Assembly: GCF_900104635.1 (NCBI RefSeq)
Contig: NZ_FNWC01000007.1
Span: 2,269,421 to 2,333,420, forward strand
Direction of reading: 5' to 3'
Length of the DNA stretch: 64,000 nt
Origin: Coprococcus phoceensis
GTDB lineage: Bacteria; Bacillota; Clostridia; Lachnospirales; Lachnospiraceae
This document shows, piece after piece, positions 1 to 11,700 of the stretch. The number at the start of each line of letters is the position of its first letter. Within the stretch, counting starts at the first letter, position 1. The notes under the pieces are model-generated. The model saw nothing but the letters and a program-made list of their open reading frames with translations. It searched no databases and had not been told where the DNA came from. A program made the translations under genes and the position numbers.

Positions 1-672
1 GTCGTTTGTATAATGTTCTGAACCGCCTTCCCAATCAGGCTGTGGATATGAATGCCACATAGATTCATATTTGATCTCATCGCTTGTATCACTGATGATC
101 TTTTCTTCTTCCTGAGGTTCTTCTCTGTCAAAATCCAGATAAATATCGCCCCAGCCCTGATAAGCGCCATATTCTCTTGAACTTGTACCAACTAATTTTT
201 CACACATGTTTGATGCATTGCTGTCCCCAGTCAAAAATGCATTCTGCACGGATTTCACATAATCAGACATTGACTGCCCATTCACTGTGCTGATATTTCC
301 GCCTGTATAAGGTTGTGTCTCAGAAGGTCCGCCATTCCACAATGTCTTCTGATTGAATGTCAGGTGCTCTTTTTCTACTTCACCATATATGTTCGCTCCC
401 ATATACGAGTTTCCGATTGGAAGAGATAACTGCTGCCACCAGTCTGTATCACTTCCTGGTTTTGTAAAATTACCTGAAGATCCTGTCAATTTTCCTTTTG
501 ACAATGGCTCGCCAAAACGAATCTTCATTGGATCCTGATCAGGCTTTGTGGATGCCGCCTGTGCAACAGTCGCATCAGGAAAATTTACTCCGGAAACTGC
601 AAGCATTGCTGCCATCGTCCCACCAAGCACTTTTTTGACACATGTCTTCCCATGTTTTTTCCATTTCATCAT
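1..672 (-). CDS. GH95 alpha-L-fucosidase, N-terminal part (runs off the window)
   Basis: This is the first ~224 residues of a secreted glycoside hydrolase family 95 enzyme, read from an ATG at 672 (ATG-ATG; 669 is the alternative) to the window edge, open throughout. It begins with a basic signal peptide (KWKKHGKTCVKKVLGG, then a hydrophobic stretch ending near AQAA). The GH95 N-terminal beta-sandwich follows, with IRFGEPLSKG, WWQQLSLPIGNSYMGANIYG, EHLTFNQKTLWNGGPSE and YGAYQGWGDIYLDF. The same motifs occur in the complete GH95 immediately upstream, so the two are tandem paralogues. GH95 enzymes release alpha-1,2-linked (sometimes 1,3/1,4) fucose from glycan ends by inversion. The catalytic (alpha/alpha)6 domain lies outside the window, so activity cannot be judged. 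A terminator separates it from the upstream GH95, so it is probably transcribed alone. Confidence 0.88.
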   Translation of the reverse strand, partial: MMKWKKHGKTCVKKVLGGTMAAMLAVSGVNFPDATVAQAASTKPDQDPMKIRFGEPLSKGKLTGSSGNFTKPGSDTDWWQQLSLPIGNSYMGANIYGEVEKEHLTFNQKTLWNGGPSETQPYTGGNISTVNGQSMSDYVKSVQNAFLTGDSNASNMCEKLVGTSSREYGAYQGWGDIYLDFDREEPQEEEKIISDTSDEIKYESMWHSYPQPDWEGGSEHYTND

Positions 673-840
673 GCTTTTCTCACTTTCCGCATTCCTAAAA
701 ATAATGCTTTTTATATAATTTTCTTTTTCCTTTCTATTATAGCCACTTCATATGTCAAATACAACAATTTTCTTCCAAAAAATATGCTTTATTGTTATAT
801 TTTGACATTTTTCTCTCACAACCAAACATTGTTCTGCACA

Positions 841-893
841 AAAAAAGAGAGTGGAAATCTGTTTTTTTATTCAGATTCCATCTCTTTTTTTGC
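841..893 (-). terminator. Rho-independent terminator of the GH95 gene
   Basis: Downstream of the GH95 stop, the minus strand shows a long imperfect stem (AGAGATGGAATCTG pairing with CAGATTTCCACTCTCT) around an A-rich loop, followed by TTTTTTT. Confidence 0.8.
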
Positions 894-911
894 TCTTGTT
901 TTATTCAGCCT

Positions 912-3900
912 TTATGCTCTGCGTCTCTTTCTCAACACAGCAACTGCCACTGCAAAAATTGCAGTAATTCCTACAATTGACCAAACAGCCGCATTCACGT
1001 TATCGCCAGTTACCGGTTTCTTGTTATCACCTTTATTATCCGTATTATCTTTGTCCGGATTTTCTGGCTGTGTACTATTGCTAACTTTTTTCAACTGTTC
1101 CGTTGCAGCTTTGATTGCCAGGACCGCATCTTTTACGTCCTTCTCAGTTGCTTTTTCATTGTCAAGTACTGCTTTTGCCTGATCCATAGCCGCTTGATAT
1201 ACCTTCCAACTGTCAGCTGTGTAGTTTGCCTCTTTGTAGTATTCCAGACATTCGTTATAGTATTTTTCCAATGCGGATTTATCTACTTTGTCAGGTGTAA
1301 CCGGAAGTTTCGGAATTGCTCGTTCTTCTCTCACTTCACAGCCATCACGTTTACATGTCCGGACTTCCAAGCCTTCCTCAGTTTCAGTTGGCTCTTTTTC
1401 TACTGTCCACTCTGTGAAATCGTGTCCTAAAGCTTTCACTTCAGTTCCTTTTTCTACTACGGTATCACAAACTTTACATACCTCATCACCAGTATAACCA
1501 TCTTTTGTACATGTAGCTTCTCTGGCATTGCGTGTTTCTGCATCATGACCTTTTGCTTCTATAACTGTTCCTGCCTTCACAATCACTTCACAGTCTTTAC
1601 ATACTGTATCACCTGTGTAACCAGCCTCTGTACATGTGGCATCTGTTTGATTCCGAACCTCTGTGTTCTTATGCTCACAATCTGGTTTTTCTTCTCCGCC
1701 TACAGTCACTTCGTAGTAGTCAAAGCATACTTTCGGACTTGTAACACCGGCGTCTTTTGCATCCTGTGCCAGACCATCTACGGTCACTTTGACAGTATGT
1801 TTTCCATCTGTCAAATCTAATTTTTCAAATACCTTCTGTTGTGGCTCACTTCCTGCTACGGTCGTGAAAGTAGATACTTTTCCAGCTTCCTGACCGTCAA
1901 TTTCAATCTTAAGCTGCGCTCCTCCTGTATTTCCGGATTTTTCTAATTTCATCACATACAAGCCAATGCCTGTCCCGTTGAATTCAAATGAGAAGCTTGC
2001 ACCATCTGTTGTAGTCTCAGTCTCTGTGCCATTGTAATGTTTTTCTTCATCCCACTTTGTCCAGTTCGCATCATATTTGATGCTAGAATCACGGTCATCA
2101 TATTTTACAGTTGTCGCTTCTTTTGTGATTGTGATTGTCTTTGTCGCCGTCAGTTTTTCATTTTCTTTGTCTGTTGCTGTCACAACGACTGTTCCAGCCT
2201 TCACTGCTGTCAGAAGACCATTTGCATCGATTGTCGCAACCTCTTGTTTATCTACAGACCAATCCACTCCTGCACCTGCTGCACCTTCTGGTGTATACAC
2301 TGCTTCCAGCTGTAATGTCTTCGATGCATTCATATTCAAAGAGTCAGCACCTGTAATTTGTAATCCTGTTGCTTCCACCGCCGCATCAAATTCAAATGCA
2401 TCCAGAGAAATCTTCCCCTGTTTTACAACTAATTTTACTTTGTGAATCCCTTTGTCCAAACCAGTTATTTCAGTAAGTACTTGCTGTCTCTGGCATGTAC
2501 TAGAGGTTGTGCTCACATCCTTTTTCTTCAACTCTCCATCTACATATAAATCAAATGTCCGGCAGTCTGTATTTTTCATACCGATCACACGAACTCCTGT
2601 TCCATAGAAATAAAGTTCTGCTGTATCGCCTACTGTATTAGAGTATTTCTCTGTTTTTTCATACTGACCTTCCTGTGGTCCCCAGTTGCCCCAGCCGGAA
2701 GAATACTCGATTCTGCTGTCACGATCATCAATCTTATTGGTTACAGCCAACTGCTCTGGTGTGATTTTCGAAGTCTTCTCTCCTTCTTTTCCTTCTACCA
2801 CTGCTGCTACTTTATAAGTTGTTCCTTCTGCGAAATCTTCTGCTTTGTATTCTGTCCCGTCCACTTCGCCGACCTTGTTGTATGTTGTTCCGTCTGTTGA
2901 TGCATATACAACATATTTTTCTGCGTTTGCCACTGCATCAAATGTCACGATTGCTGTGTTATCTTTATAAATCGCAGATGCATTTGCCGGAGCTTTTACC
3001 GGTCTTTCCGGAATCTCAGTCATTGTGTAAGTCTCGCCCTTTGTCGTATTGAATTTAATACGGTCCTCACTTACTTTTTCAACTGTTACTTCTGCACCTT
3101 TACTGTCTACAATTTTCGCCTTCGCGATGCTAGGATATCCAATCTCACATTCTCCACCATTTTTAGAAAGAATTTCAGCTTTTGTCAGGCTTGTCTTTGC
3201 CCAATCCATATCCACTTCAAAATTGCCACGTGCAATCAGTCCGTCTACACTTCCATCTGCCCATACATCCGGAATTGCCGGAAGAAGATTGAGATATCCC
3301 ATATTGCTCTGCAGCAGCATCTCAGACACACCTGATGTGTATCCGAAGTTACCATCAATCTGGAATGGTGCATGTGTATCCCAAAGGTTTGGATAAATTC
3401 CACCTTTGAACAGGTTCTGGATCAATTCATGTGCTTTATTACCTTCTACAAGTCTTGCCCATGTATTGATGCGCTGTCCCATCCCCCAGCCTGTACTGTT
3501 GTCTGTACGATAGTCCATCGAAACTTTTGCTGCCTGCACCCATTCTTCTTTCTGTGCAATCAAATCTCCCGGGAAGAGTCCTAACATATGTGATAAATGT
3601 CTGTGTCCTGCCGGATCAGCTCCTTGTGGCTTCATACTATCCAACGTTGTCTCTTCATACCATTCTTTAATCTGTCCGTCGTCACCGATTTCAATTGGTC
3701 CTTTTAATTTTGACTGATTCTCTTTCCATTTTGCTGCAAGCTCTGTATCTTGTCCAAGTACCTCAGCCGCTTTTGCAGCATCTTCATACAACTGCCAAAT
3801 CAATGTATGCTCATATGTATTACCTGCAGTATATGGTCCGTGTTCCGGTGAGTAAGATGGAGAAGATACTAATTTGCCATCTTTATCTTCTGTCAAAATC

Positions 3901-5561
3901 TGATTATAGAATGTAGCTTCTTCTTTTAGCATTGGGTAAATATTTTCTTCCATAAATTCAGTATCGCCTGTGAACTCATAGTATTCCCAACAGTTTTGAA
4001 GAATCCATGGCACTGCCGCCGGAGACCATCCCCAGCTAAATGCCCATCCCGGACAAGTCCATCCAAATGGTGTGTTCTGTGTATGTGCCATAAAACCATT
4101 GGCTTCTCCTTCTTTACTTTCCACTCCTGTATAAACCTTTGCCGTTACACGTCCAGGCTCTCTTAAAGCATCCACATAGTCAATCAATGGCAATGCACAT
4201 TCTGAAAGATTTGTAGAATATGTAGGCCAGTAGTTCATCTGAAGGTTTACATTCATATGATAATCTGAGCTCCATGGTGGATTTGTCAGACTATTCCATA
4301 CTCCCTGTAGATTGGATGGAAGCTGTGAATCTTCTCTTGAAGAGGCAATTGTCAAATATCTGCCGTACTGGAATAACATATTCTCCAACTGGCGTTTTTC
4401 CGGCTCGCTGGCACTTCCGTCCTTGTATGTCTTCAATAAGTCATCTGTTGTCTTTTCAGACACTGTCTGTCCAATATTTAAAGATACGCGGTTGAACAGT
4501 TCCTGATAATCTTCTAAATGTGTTGCTTTTACTTCTTTGTATCCCTTTTCTACTGCTTTATCCACAGTTTCTTTTACACGTTTTGCTAACGCTTCATCCG
4601 TCTCACCTGTGCGGTAATAGTAATCTTCTGTCTTGTCTTCATTATAAAATGCATTCTTGTAATCCGTAGCTGCTGACAAATACACAGTAACTGCACTTGC
4701 ATCTTTTACCGTCAATTTGTCCCCTGAACCTGTCACAGAACCATTATCCGCTTTCACCGTCAGATAAGATGCATATTTCATCTGATTGTCTGTCAGTGCT
4801 CCGCATAATTTTAATGTATCATTTCCTTCCGCCACGGTCTTTCCGCCTTGCTTTGAAGGAAAACGTACATCCAAATTCAATTTTTCTGAGCCTTTTGCTT
4901 CCAAACGTGCAACTAAGACATCATCGTCATGGCTCATAAAAAATTCTCTTGTGTACTGTGTACCGTCTTCTTTGAACGAAACAGTCGAGATTGCTGTCTT
5001 AAGATCCAGATCTCTCTGATATTCTGTCGCATTTTTCTCTGTGATATCTTTGTAATCAAAATAAATATCGCCCCACGGCTGATAAGCGCCGTATCCGTTA
5101 CTTATTCCAACCAGCAGATTATTACATGCCGCAGTCGCTTCAGAAGTTTTTCCTTCCGCAAATAATTTCTGGATATTTTTCAGTGACGCTCCGTCCTGCC
5201 CTTTTTCTGTTGAGTTTCCACCCATATAGTCTTTTCGGCTTTCACTCGGACCGCCTGTCCAAAGTGTCTTCTCATTGAATGTCAAATGTTCACTTGCAAT
5301 TTCTCCGTAGACATTCGCTCCCATATCACCATTACCAATCGGCAATGTATGTTGCTGCCATCTGTTTTTTTCGTCTGTATCATACCCAGAACCGGCACCA
5401 AGAATATTCGTGCCTTGCGATGTTGGCTCATCGTACCAAAGCCTTAATTCATTCCCTTTTTCTTCTGCATGCACATTTGCCTGTGGAAATGATATTCCAG
5501 ATGTTGCCATCACTGCTGCAAACGCACCTGCCACTACACGTTTTAAATGTTTTCTTTTCAT
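912..5561 (-). CDS. Surface-anchored GH95 alpha-L-fucosidase, 1549 aa
   Basis: Probable 1,2-alpha-L-fucosidase acting on mucin or milk-type glycans at the cell surface. A signal peptide (residues ~1-33) is followed by the GH95 N-domain and (alpha/alpha)6 catalytic domain to ~880. By analogy with Bifidobacterium AfcA, the likely catalytic residues are N437 and N439 (in MNVNLQMNYW), E573 (SPSYSPEH) and D736 (FQIDGNFG); all are present. Then come an FN3-like domain (~885-970), two carbohydrate-binding-like domains each opening with DDRDS, a BIG2 domain between them, two Cys repeats of the type ATCTxxGYTGDxVCxxC, and a FIVAR domain (~1425-1490). The end is PVTGDN, a hydrophobic segment and RKRRRA, a sortase-type signal without LPXTG. 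The start follows AAGGAAAGGG. The gene is monocistronic, with its own terminator. Substrate linkage cannot be read from sequence. Confidence 0.93.
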   Translation of the reverse strand: MKRKHLKRVVAGAFAAVMATSGISFPQANVHAEEKGNELRLWYDEPTSQGTNILGAGSGYDTDEKNRWQQHTLPIGNGDMGANVYGEIASEHLTFNEKTLWTGGPSESRKDYMGGNSTEKGQDGASLKNIQKLFAEGKTSEATAACNNLLVGISNGYGAYQPWGDIYFDYKDITEKNATEYQRDLDLKTAISTVSFKEDGTQYTREFFMSHDDDVLVARLEAKGSEKLNLDVRFPSKQGGKTVAEGNDTLKLCGALTDNQMKYASYLTVKADNGSVTGSGDKLTVKDASAVTVYLSAATDYKNAFYNEDKTEDYYYRTGETDEALAKRVKETVDKAVEKGYKEVKATHLEDYQELFNRVSLNIGQTVSEKTTDDLLKTYKDGSASEPEKRQLENMLFQYGRYLTIASSREDSQLPSNLQGVWNSLTNPPWSSDYHMNVNLQMNYWPTYSTNLSECALPLIDYVDALREPGRVTAKVYTGVESKEGEANGFMAHTQNTPFGWTCPGWAFSWGWSPAAVPWILQNCWEYYEFTGDTEFMEENIYPMLKEEATFYNQILTEDKDGKLVSSPSYSPEHGPYTAGNTYEHTLIWQLYEDAAKAAEVLGQDTELAAKWKENQSKLKGPIEIGDDGQIKEWYEETTLDSMKPQGADPAGHRHLSHMLGLFPGDLIAQKEEWVQAAKVSMDYRTDNSTGWGMGQRINTWARLVEGNKAHELIQNLFKGGIYPNLWDTHAPFQIDGNFGYTSGVSEMLLQSNMGYLNLLPAIPDVWADGSVDGLIARGNFEVDMDWAKTSLTKAEILSKNGGECEIGYPSIAKAKIVDSKGAEVTVEKVSEDRIKFNTTKGETYTMTEIPERPVKAPANASAIYKDNTAIVTFDAVANAEKYVVYASTDGTTYNKVGEVDGTEYKAEDFAEGTTYKVAAVVEGKEGEKTSKITPEQLAVTNKIDDRDSRIEYSSGWGNWGPQEGQYEKTEKYSNTVGDTAELYFYGTGVRVIGMKNTDCRTFDLYVDGELKKKDVSTTSSTCQRQQVLTEITGLDKGIHKVKLVVKQGKISLDAFEFDAAVEATGLQITGADSLNMNASKTLQLEAVYTPEGAAGAGVDWSVDKQEVATIDANGLLTAVKAGTVVVTATDKENEKLTATKTITITKEATTVKYDDRDSSIKYDANWTKWDEEKHYNGTETETTTDGASFSFEFNGTGIGLYVMKLEKSGNTGGAQLKIEIDGQEAGKVSTFTTVAGSEPQQKVFEKLDLTDGKHTVKVTVDGLAQDAKDAGVTSPKVCFDYYEVTVGGEEKPDCEHKNTEVRNQTDATCTEAGYTGDTVCKDCEVIVKAGTVIEAKGHDAETRNAREATCTKDGYTGDEVCKVCDTVVEKGTEVKALGHDFTEWTVEKEPTETEEGLEVRTCKRDGCEVREERAIPKLPVTPDKVDKSALEKYYNECLEYYKEANYTADSWKVYQAAMDQAKAVLDNEKATEKDVKDAVLAIKAATEQLKKVSNSTQPENPDKDNTDNKGDNKKPVTGDNVNAAVWSIVGITAIFAVAVAVLRKRRRA

Positions 5562-5705
5562 AATTTCCCTTTCCTTTTTATATTTTTACTAATATTTCTT
5601 TCTATCCTCCTTTTCTTTTAAACATTTCGCACATATACATTCTTACTATACCATATTTCTCATTCTTTTTGCATATATTTTCCCATTTTTTATATGTAAA
5701 CTTGC

Positions 5706-5742
5706 AAAAAGGCACAAACCCAAATGGATTTGTGCCTTTTTA
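5706..5742 (-). terminator. Rho-independent terminator of the first GH101 gene
   Basis: On the minus strand AAAAAGGCACAAATCC and GGGTTTGTGCCTTTTT form a strong stem with a four-base loop and terminal T run, 14 bases after the GH101 stop codon. Confidence 0.87.
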
Positions 5743-5755
5743 GTAAGCTTATCTC

Positions 5756-8700
5756 TTATCTTGTTTCTCTTTTTCTTCTTATTACAACTACTACCGCGCC
5801 GACTGCCAATAACATTACAACTGCTGTCATTCCCCATGTTGTCATATCTCCAGTTGTCACATTGCCATTTCCACCATTATTTCCTTCTCCGTTAGGCGTT
5901 GTTGGTGTTGGCGGTGTTGTCGGCTCTTTGCCTGCATCTTCCAGCTCTTTGTTCAAAATACCTGTAATCTCAACTAATACTTTCAATGCATTGTCAACTT
6001 CGTCCTGTGTTGCATTTTCATTCTCAAGTACTGCTTTCACATAAGCAAGTACTGTCTGATATTTCTGCCAGTTTTCTTTTGAATGATTTGTCTCTTTGTA
6101 GTAAGCAAGACAGTCTTTGTAGAATTTCTCTAATTTTGATTTATCTGCAGATGGCTCTACTGGTTTTTCCACCTCTTTTAATGCATTTATCGCTGCATTT
6201 AATTCGCTTGTCGCTTTGTCAATCTCATCTTGTGTCTTAGCATTCGCCAAAACGTCTTTCGCTTGACTTAAAGCTGCCTTAAATGCATCTTTTTCCACAC
6301 CGTCTTTGTACTTATCCAAGTCTAATGTTTCTGCTTTGTCAATCGCCTTTTGCAGATCCTCTTTATCCAGTATCACTTCGTCTTTTGTTACTGTCACTGT
6401 ACATGATGCCAGTTTCCCGATCGCATTTTTAATCGTGATAGTCGCTGTTCCGGTTTTCAAACCTGTTACGACTCCATTCTGATTTACCTTTACAACTTCT
6501 TTATCAGAAGAACTCCATACGATTCCTGTCAAAATGGTGTCCTCATCGTGTTTAGCTTCCAATCTGACTTTTTCACCGACTTTTATTGTAACATCATCTA
6601 ATGTCGCCGAATCTGCAACCTTCTGTATGCGAAGCGGAACTACTTCTGCGATTGCCGCAAAGTTTCCTTTTCCTTCTTCTACATAAATCTTAATTGTTTT
6701 TACATTTGCTACATTTTCAAACAGAGATGTAATCCACTGTCCACCTGCTCTCTGCGCATTATCAACAGAAATTGTATCGCTGGAAGCAACTTTCTCTCCT
6801 GCTGCATCAAAGGCTTCATAGTGATATTTGTAAACAATACCATTATTCGTTCCCGGTCTCTGCTGGAATTTGAATCCTCCAATTGACATTTCTTTTCCAA
6901 GATCGACTGTGAGAATTGCAGGATTTTCTTTGCTCACAGTAAATCCACTCCACTGTGAATGCCAGTATGTGGAAGAGTCACCGTCTGTTGCTGCTGATGC
7001 AACACCGCTTCCTGCCGGTTCTCCGGAGGATTGTTCTGTGTTTGCAGAAGATGTGATTCCATCAAATTCCTCTCTTGGAATCTCTGTCACTACACCGTCT
7101 GTAACCGTGATCTCAAATGTAATCTTCTCATCTTTTGAAAGCGTCGCTGTCAAAGTTGCTGTTCCTGCTGCAAGTGCTTTTACAACTCCTGCTTCTTTGT
7201 CCACTACTGCAACTTTATCATTGCTTGTTTCCCATGTAATCTGATCCAGATTATTTCCATAAATTTTTGCAGTTTCACCTTTGTAAAGCTCTGTAGATTC
7301 CAATGTCACAGATGTTGCATCTTTCTCCTCTGTGATCACAAGATTGTCGAGAACGAAGTCTCTTTGTCCCATGCTTCCTGTTCCGGCTTTGCTTCCGTTT
7401 TCGTACAGACCAATCCATGTCTGTCCGCTTCCCGAACCAACTACCTGCATTTTTACATGTTTTTTCTCATCTTCACCACGTGCCTGAGCCAGATACTCAT
7501 CATCTGAAGGAGTAGTGTAAGTTGTTCCATCACCAACTACCATCGCATACGCTTTATCCGGTCCTGACTGGTAGTCAAACTCTACTGTATACGCTTTCCC
7601 AGGTTCAAAACGGAAGTTTTGAGGAATTGTCTGATAAATAATTCCTGTATTTCCATCGTGATGCTTTAATGACCAGTTTCCATCGATAACATCATCGATG
7701 ACTCTTCCATTCCATCCAGCCTGTGTATATGGTGCGTTCAGCTGCGATAAATGTGTAGCCGGGTCAGAAATACCCTGTGCAGAGCTTAACACAAATGGAT
7801 ACAAGCCCTGTACTACTGTCTCGAAATCTTGTTTGAACACACCATCTTCCTGGAAGTTATTCAAAGATTTCTCAACGATACGGATATCGTCCATATAAGT
7901 AGAACCATCGCCGTAGCCTCTTGAAAGTGTTAGCTGTGCAGTCTCACTCTCTGCTGTAAATGAAACCTGCATACGCTGCATCTTGCTTCCGTTTTTCTGG
8001 TCACTCTTTACGTAGTTATTGAGAATCGAACGCTCTGTATAATTAGAAACTTTCTTTTCTCCTGCATTCACTTCAATAGAAGCTTTTGCATCACTATTGT
8101 TTTCCACATAAACTTCTGCTACGTAGTCTGTTCCTTTTGTCAAACCTTTGATTGTAGTTGTCACTGACACACCGTCAAGAGGACTGTTGAATGCAAGTCT
8201 TTGATCTCCTGTATCTGCTTTTTCTACTACAACTGCATCATCGTTGATATCGCCAGACCATTCATCTGCAGATAGTTTTTCCCCTGCGGCATATCCGTTG
8301 AATCCCGGATCTGTCACATAGTCATACTCACCAAAGTCATTTGCAAGTTCTTTTACGCCTGCCGCATCACCTTTCACCAACACATAGGCTGTAGCAGCCT
8401 TTGCATCTAATGTCACTGAATTTCCAGACACAGCAACACTTGTCTCGTTGATACGACCCTGATCAGAAAGTTCATACATCACAACATTCGCAAGACCTTC
8501 CCATCCATTTGGAAGTTCCCATGTTGTCTGTCCACCGTCCAGATTCCAGTGATACAGTTTTTCACTGCCATCCTGATTATCTGTCCATGGAAGCAGATAT
8601 GTGACATTATCTAATACTTTCTTCCCATTTAATGTAATTGTGCGCTCAATGTTATCATCGCTGCGCTGTTCTTCGTTTCTTGTGACAACAACTTCATCAC

Positions 8701-11700
8701 CGCTGTCATTTCTCAATGTGATTTGTTTTTCATGGTTTCCAACCGGAGACTCTCCCTCTTCATAATTCTCCCAATCTGTCACATAGTAGTGCTGTAAGAA
8801 TTTTGTAGGTAAGTTCTGATTGAATGTCTGAAGAATGTAGTTGTCATAATCTTTGTCTCCACCCCATCCTTCAAATCCGTACAGACGGTATCCTCCAAGT
8901 AACGGATTGTCTGCTGTTCCACCGAACTGTGGATAGTTCAATACCTGAGAATCTCTCTGGTCATTTCTGATGAAACGGATAATATCACTGTTATATCCTT
9001 TTGATGTTGCCCCGCCATATGCGGCATCTGTAGACCAGTGCTGCCATGTAGAGTCATATTCACCCTCCGCACTGAACTCTGTAGAGAATCTCCATCCCAA
9101 AGAATTGATCTCATCCGCAATCTGTCTTGTCTCCCATGCATCCTGATACCATACGTCAAGATAAATGAAATCCATATTATCTTCACGGGATTCTGCATCT
9201 TTTTTGATTTCTTCTTTTGTAGCGTTTACTTCACCCAAAGAATTTTCAACTGCATCCGGCCATTTTCTGCTATAGAAATCCGTTCCGTTGATTCTGTCAT
9301 ACAGCTGTACAAAACGTTTCCATCTTGCCTGACTTGACAAATCCCAAAGTTTGTCGATAACCTGTGACTGGTCAAGCCATCCCCATCCGTTTGAAAATGG
9401 TTTCTGAAGCATCTCTTCATTGAAAGATGCCGCTTCCGGATAAGCTTCCTGTGCATTGACGTGAATACCAATCTCTGTGTTATAGTCATGTGCAATCTTA
9501 ATCAATTCCTGGAAATCTTCTACTCCTCCTTCTCTTTCTGCAATATCAGCATACTCAGAGTTTGCAGAGTCATGTCCTTCGTTACCGTATCCTTTGAGCA
9601 TAACCGCCTGTGGAAGACCATCTGTTGCAAGATACACTTTTTTAATGTTGTCTGCTGTTGTATGGTATGGATTTGATGCCATACTTGCAAAGTTCATAAC
9701 AATACGATAGTTTACTAAATCTTTGATATTTTCAGAACCGTATGGAATGTTCATAATATCACGGAATGCAAGCGCACCGTCATTCCAGTCGATTGTCTCA
9801 TCGCCATTTGCATCTGCTGCGATTGCCACTTTTGTACATGGAAGTTCACTCACCGGATAATCATCATACTTTGAAGCATTCTTCTGTCCGTTTGCATCTC
9901 CCAACTCGTAGTACCATGCAGCACTTGTGAGACTCATTGTATCCGCCCCATTATTGCGAATGACACGTTTGTCTCCTTCCACCTCGGAATTGCTGTAAAG
10001 ACCTGCGCTTAATTTCCCATTTGTCAGGAATCCATACAGGTATCCGTCTGTCTCAGATGGTACAAATCCATCTTCAAAATCAATAAATACATCTCCGGAA
10101 GATGTTGTTGTTGTCGAAGCCTTTGCTCCTGCGAAATTGGCTCCTGTCTCCACTGCATCCACAGTCAGAAGGTTCAATCCAGGAACATCGATTGTTGCAA
10201 TATCTGCACAACCTTCTGCTTTTTCTAATTTTGTTACTTCCCATGTCAGTTCATTTTCTTTTACACTGACTTTGACATCCATATCCAGATTGATGTCATC
10301 TTTCTCCACATGCATTGCATATGTTCTTGAGTCTGCTTTTGTCTCTGTCACTTCCACTTCCGGTTTTATAGCGACACCATTGATTGCAACTTCATCAAGT
10401 TCTGTTTCATTTCCGCGGAAATATGTATCTGTAATCTCCTGTCCATTCGCAAGCATCTGGTATCTTGCCACAACCGGAAATTCTTTTCCGATATATACTT
10501 TCATTTCATCAGATGAAATAGAATCGTATTTTGACAAATCCAATGGAGCTTTTAATTCCAGTGTTATATCTTTGACATTATCTTTTTTATCTTCAATTGT
10601 CACTTCACCTGAGAATGCCTGATATCCCGGTTTGGAAACAGCCATAGTATAGGTCCCAAGTTCCAACGCATCAAACTGATATTTACCATTTCCATCTGTT
10701 TTTGCAGACTTGTTTCCAACGCGAACTGTCGCATCTGCCAATCCGCCTTCTCCTTTTTCCGTAACTGTACCTGTAAGCGGCACAAGTTTTGAATATGTCT
10801 TTTTAAACGACTGTCCGTCACGGTCTGCACAAAATACCCAGTCATCTTCCATACAGTTATCTTTTCCGTACATCACATCCGCAAAAGAAATCGTTGTTGC
10901 ACTGTTTGTTTTCACACCGAAACGGCCTTTACCTGCATTCTCCTCACTGAAATCGATCAATGCCTGATTTGTCACACGCGAAGTTACTCCGTTTACTGTC
11001 ACAGACAATGTCTCTCTGTTCAATGAGATAGACATCTGAAGTTCTTCCCCTTCAACCGGATCCGGAAGTCCTGAGATTTTCGGATAAGATCCACTTCCAT
11101 TCAAGTTATACTGATAGTACCAGCCACTGCTCGTATCATGACCTACATATAACCAGTTATTGTCATTCACATAAGTATAAAATACACCCCAGTTATTGCT
11201 TGGCTTCACAGCAAGAGAAAGTTCTCCTGACTCTTCCATCTTCTTGTCATCATCAAGAAGCAGTACTGGCGCTTTTGCATTTGCATTGCCATAGGAGTGT
11301 CCACCACCATTGTTGCTTCCACCCTTTAACTCAATCCAAGCTCTTCCGTTTTCAGAAGGATTTTCCGGATCTGTGTCTCCTCCATCCGGTACTTCCACAG
11401 ATGGTTCCCAAACCTGTCCTGAAAGAGTCTTGTATACATGCCAGCCACTGTAGTCGCTATAAGCTGTCTCACCAGCTTTTACATCTGAGAAATAAATTTC
11501 TGTGTAAGCTTCTCCAAAAGTACCTGCACCAAATCCAATCTCTCCTGATTCTGTTTTCAGCTCATTAAATTTTTCATTAGCTACAACTGCTGAACCACTT
11601 TTGTTTATTGTCTTATTTTCAACTGTCACATTCAAGCCATTGTCCTTATAAGATGTTGAAATCGTAATCTCATCATCTTTGTTGACTTCTGGCAATCCTG

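Noticed and set aside
912..5561. Plus-strand frames of 60-180 codons across the glycosidase genes
   Set aside because: They are antisense to clear, long, conserved coding sequences and have no ribosome sites.
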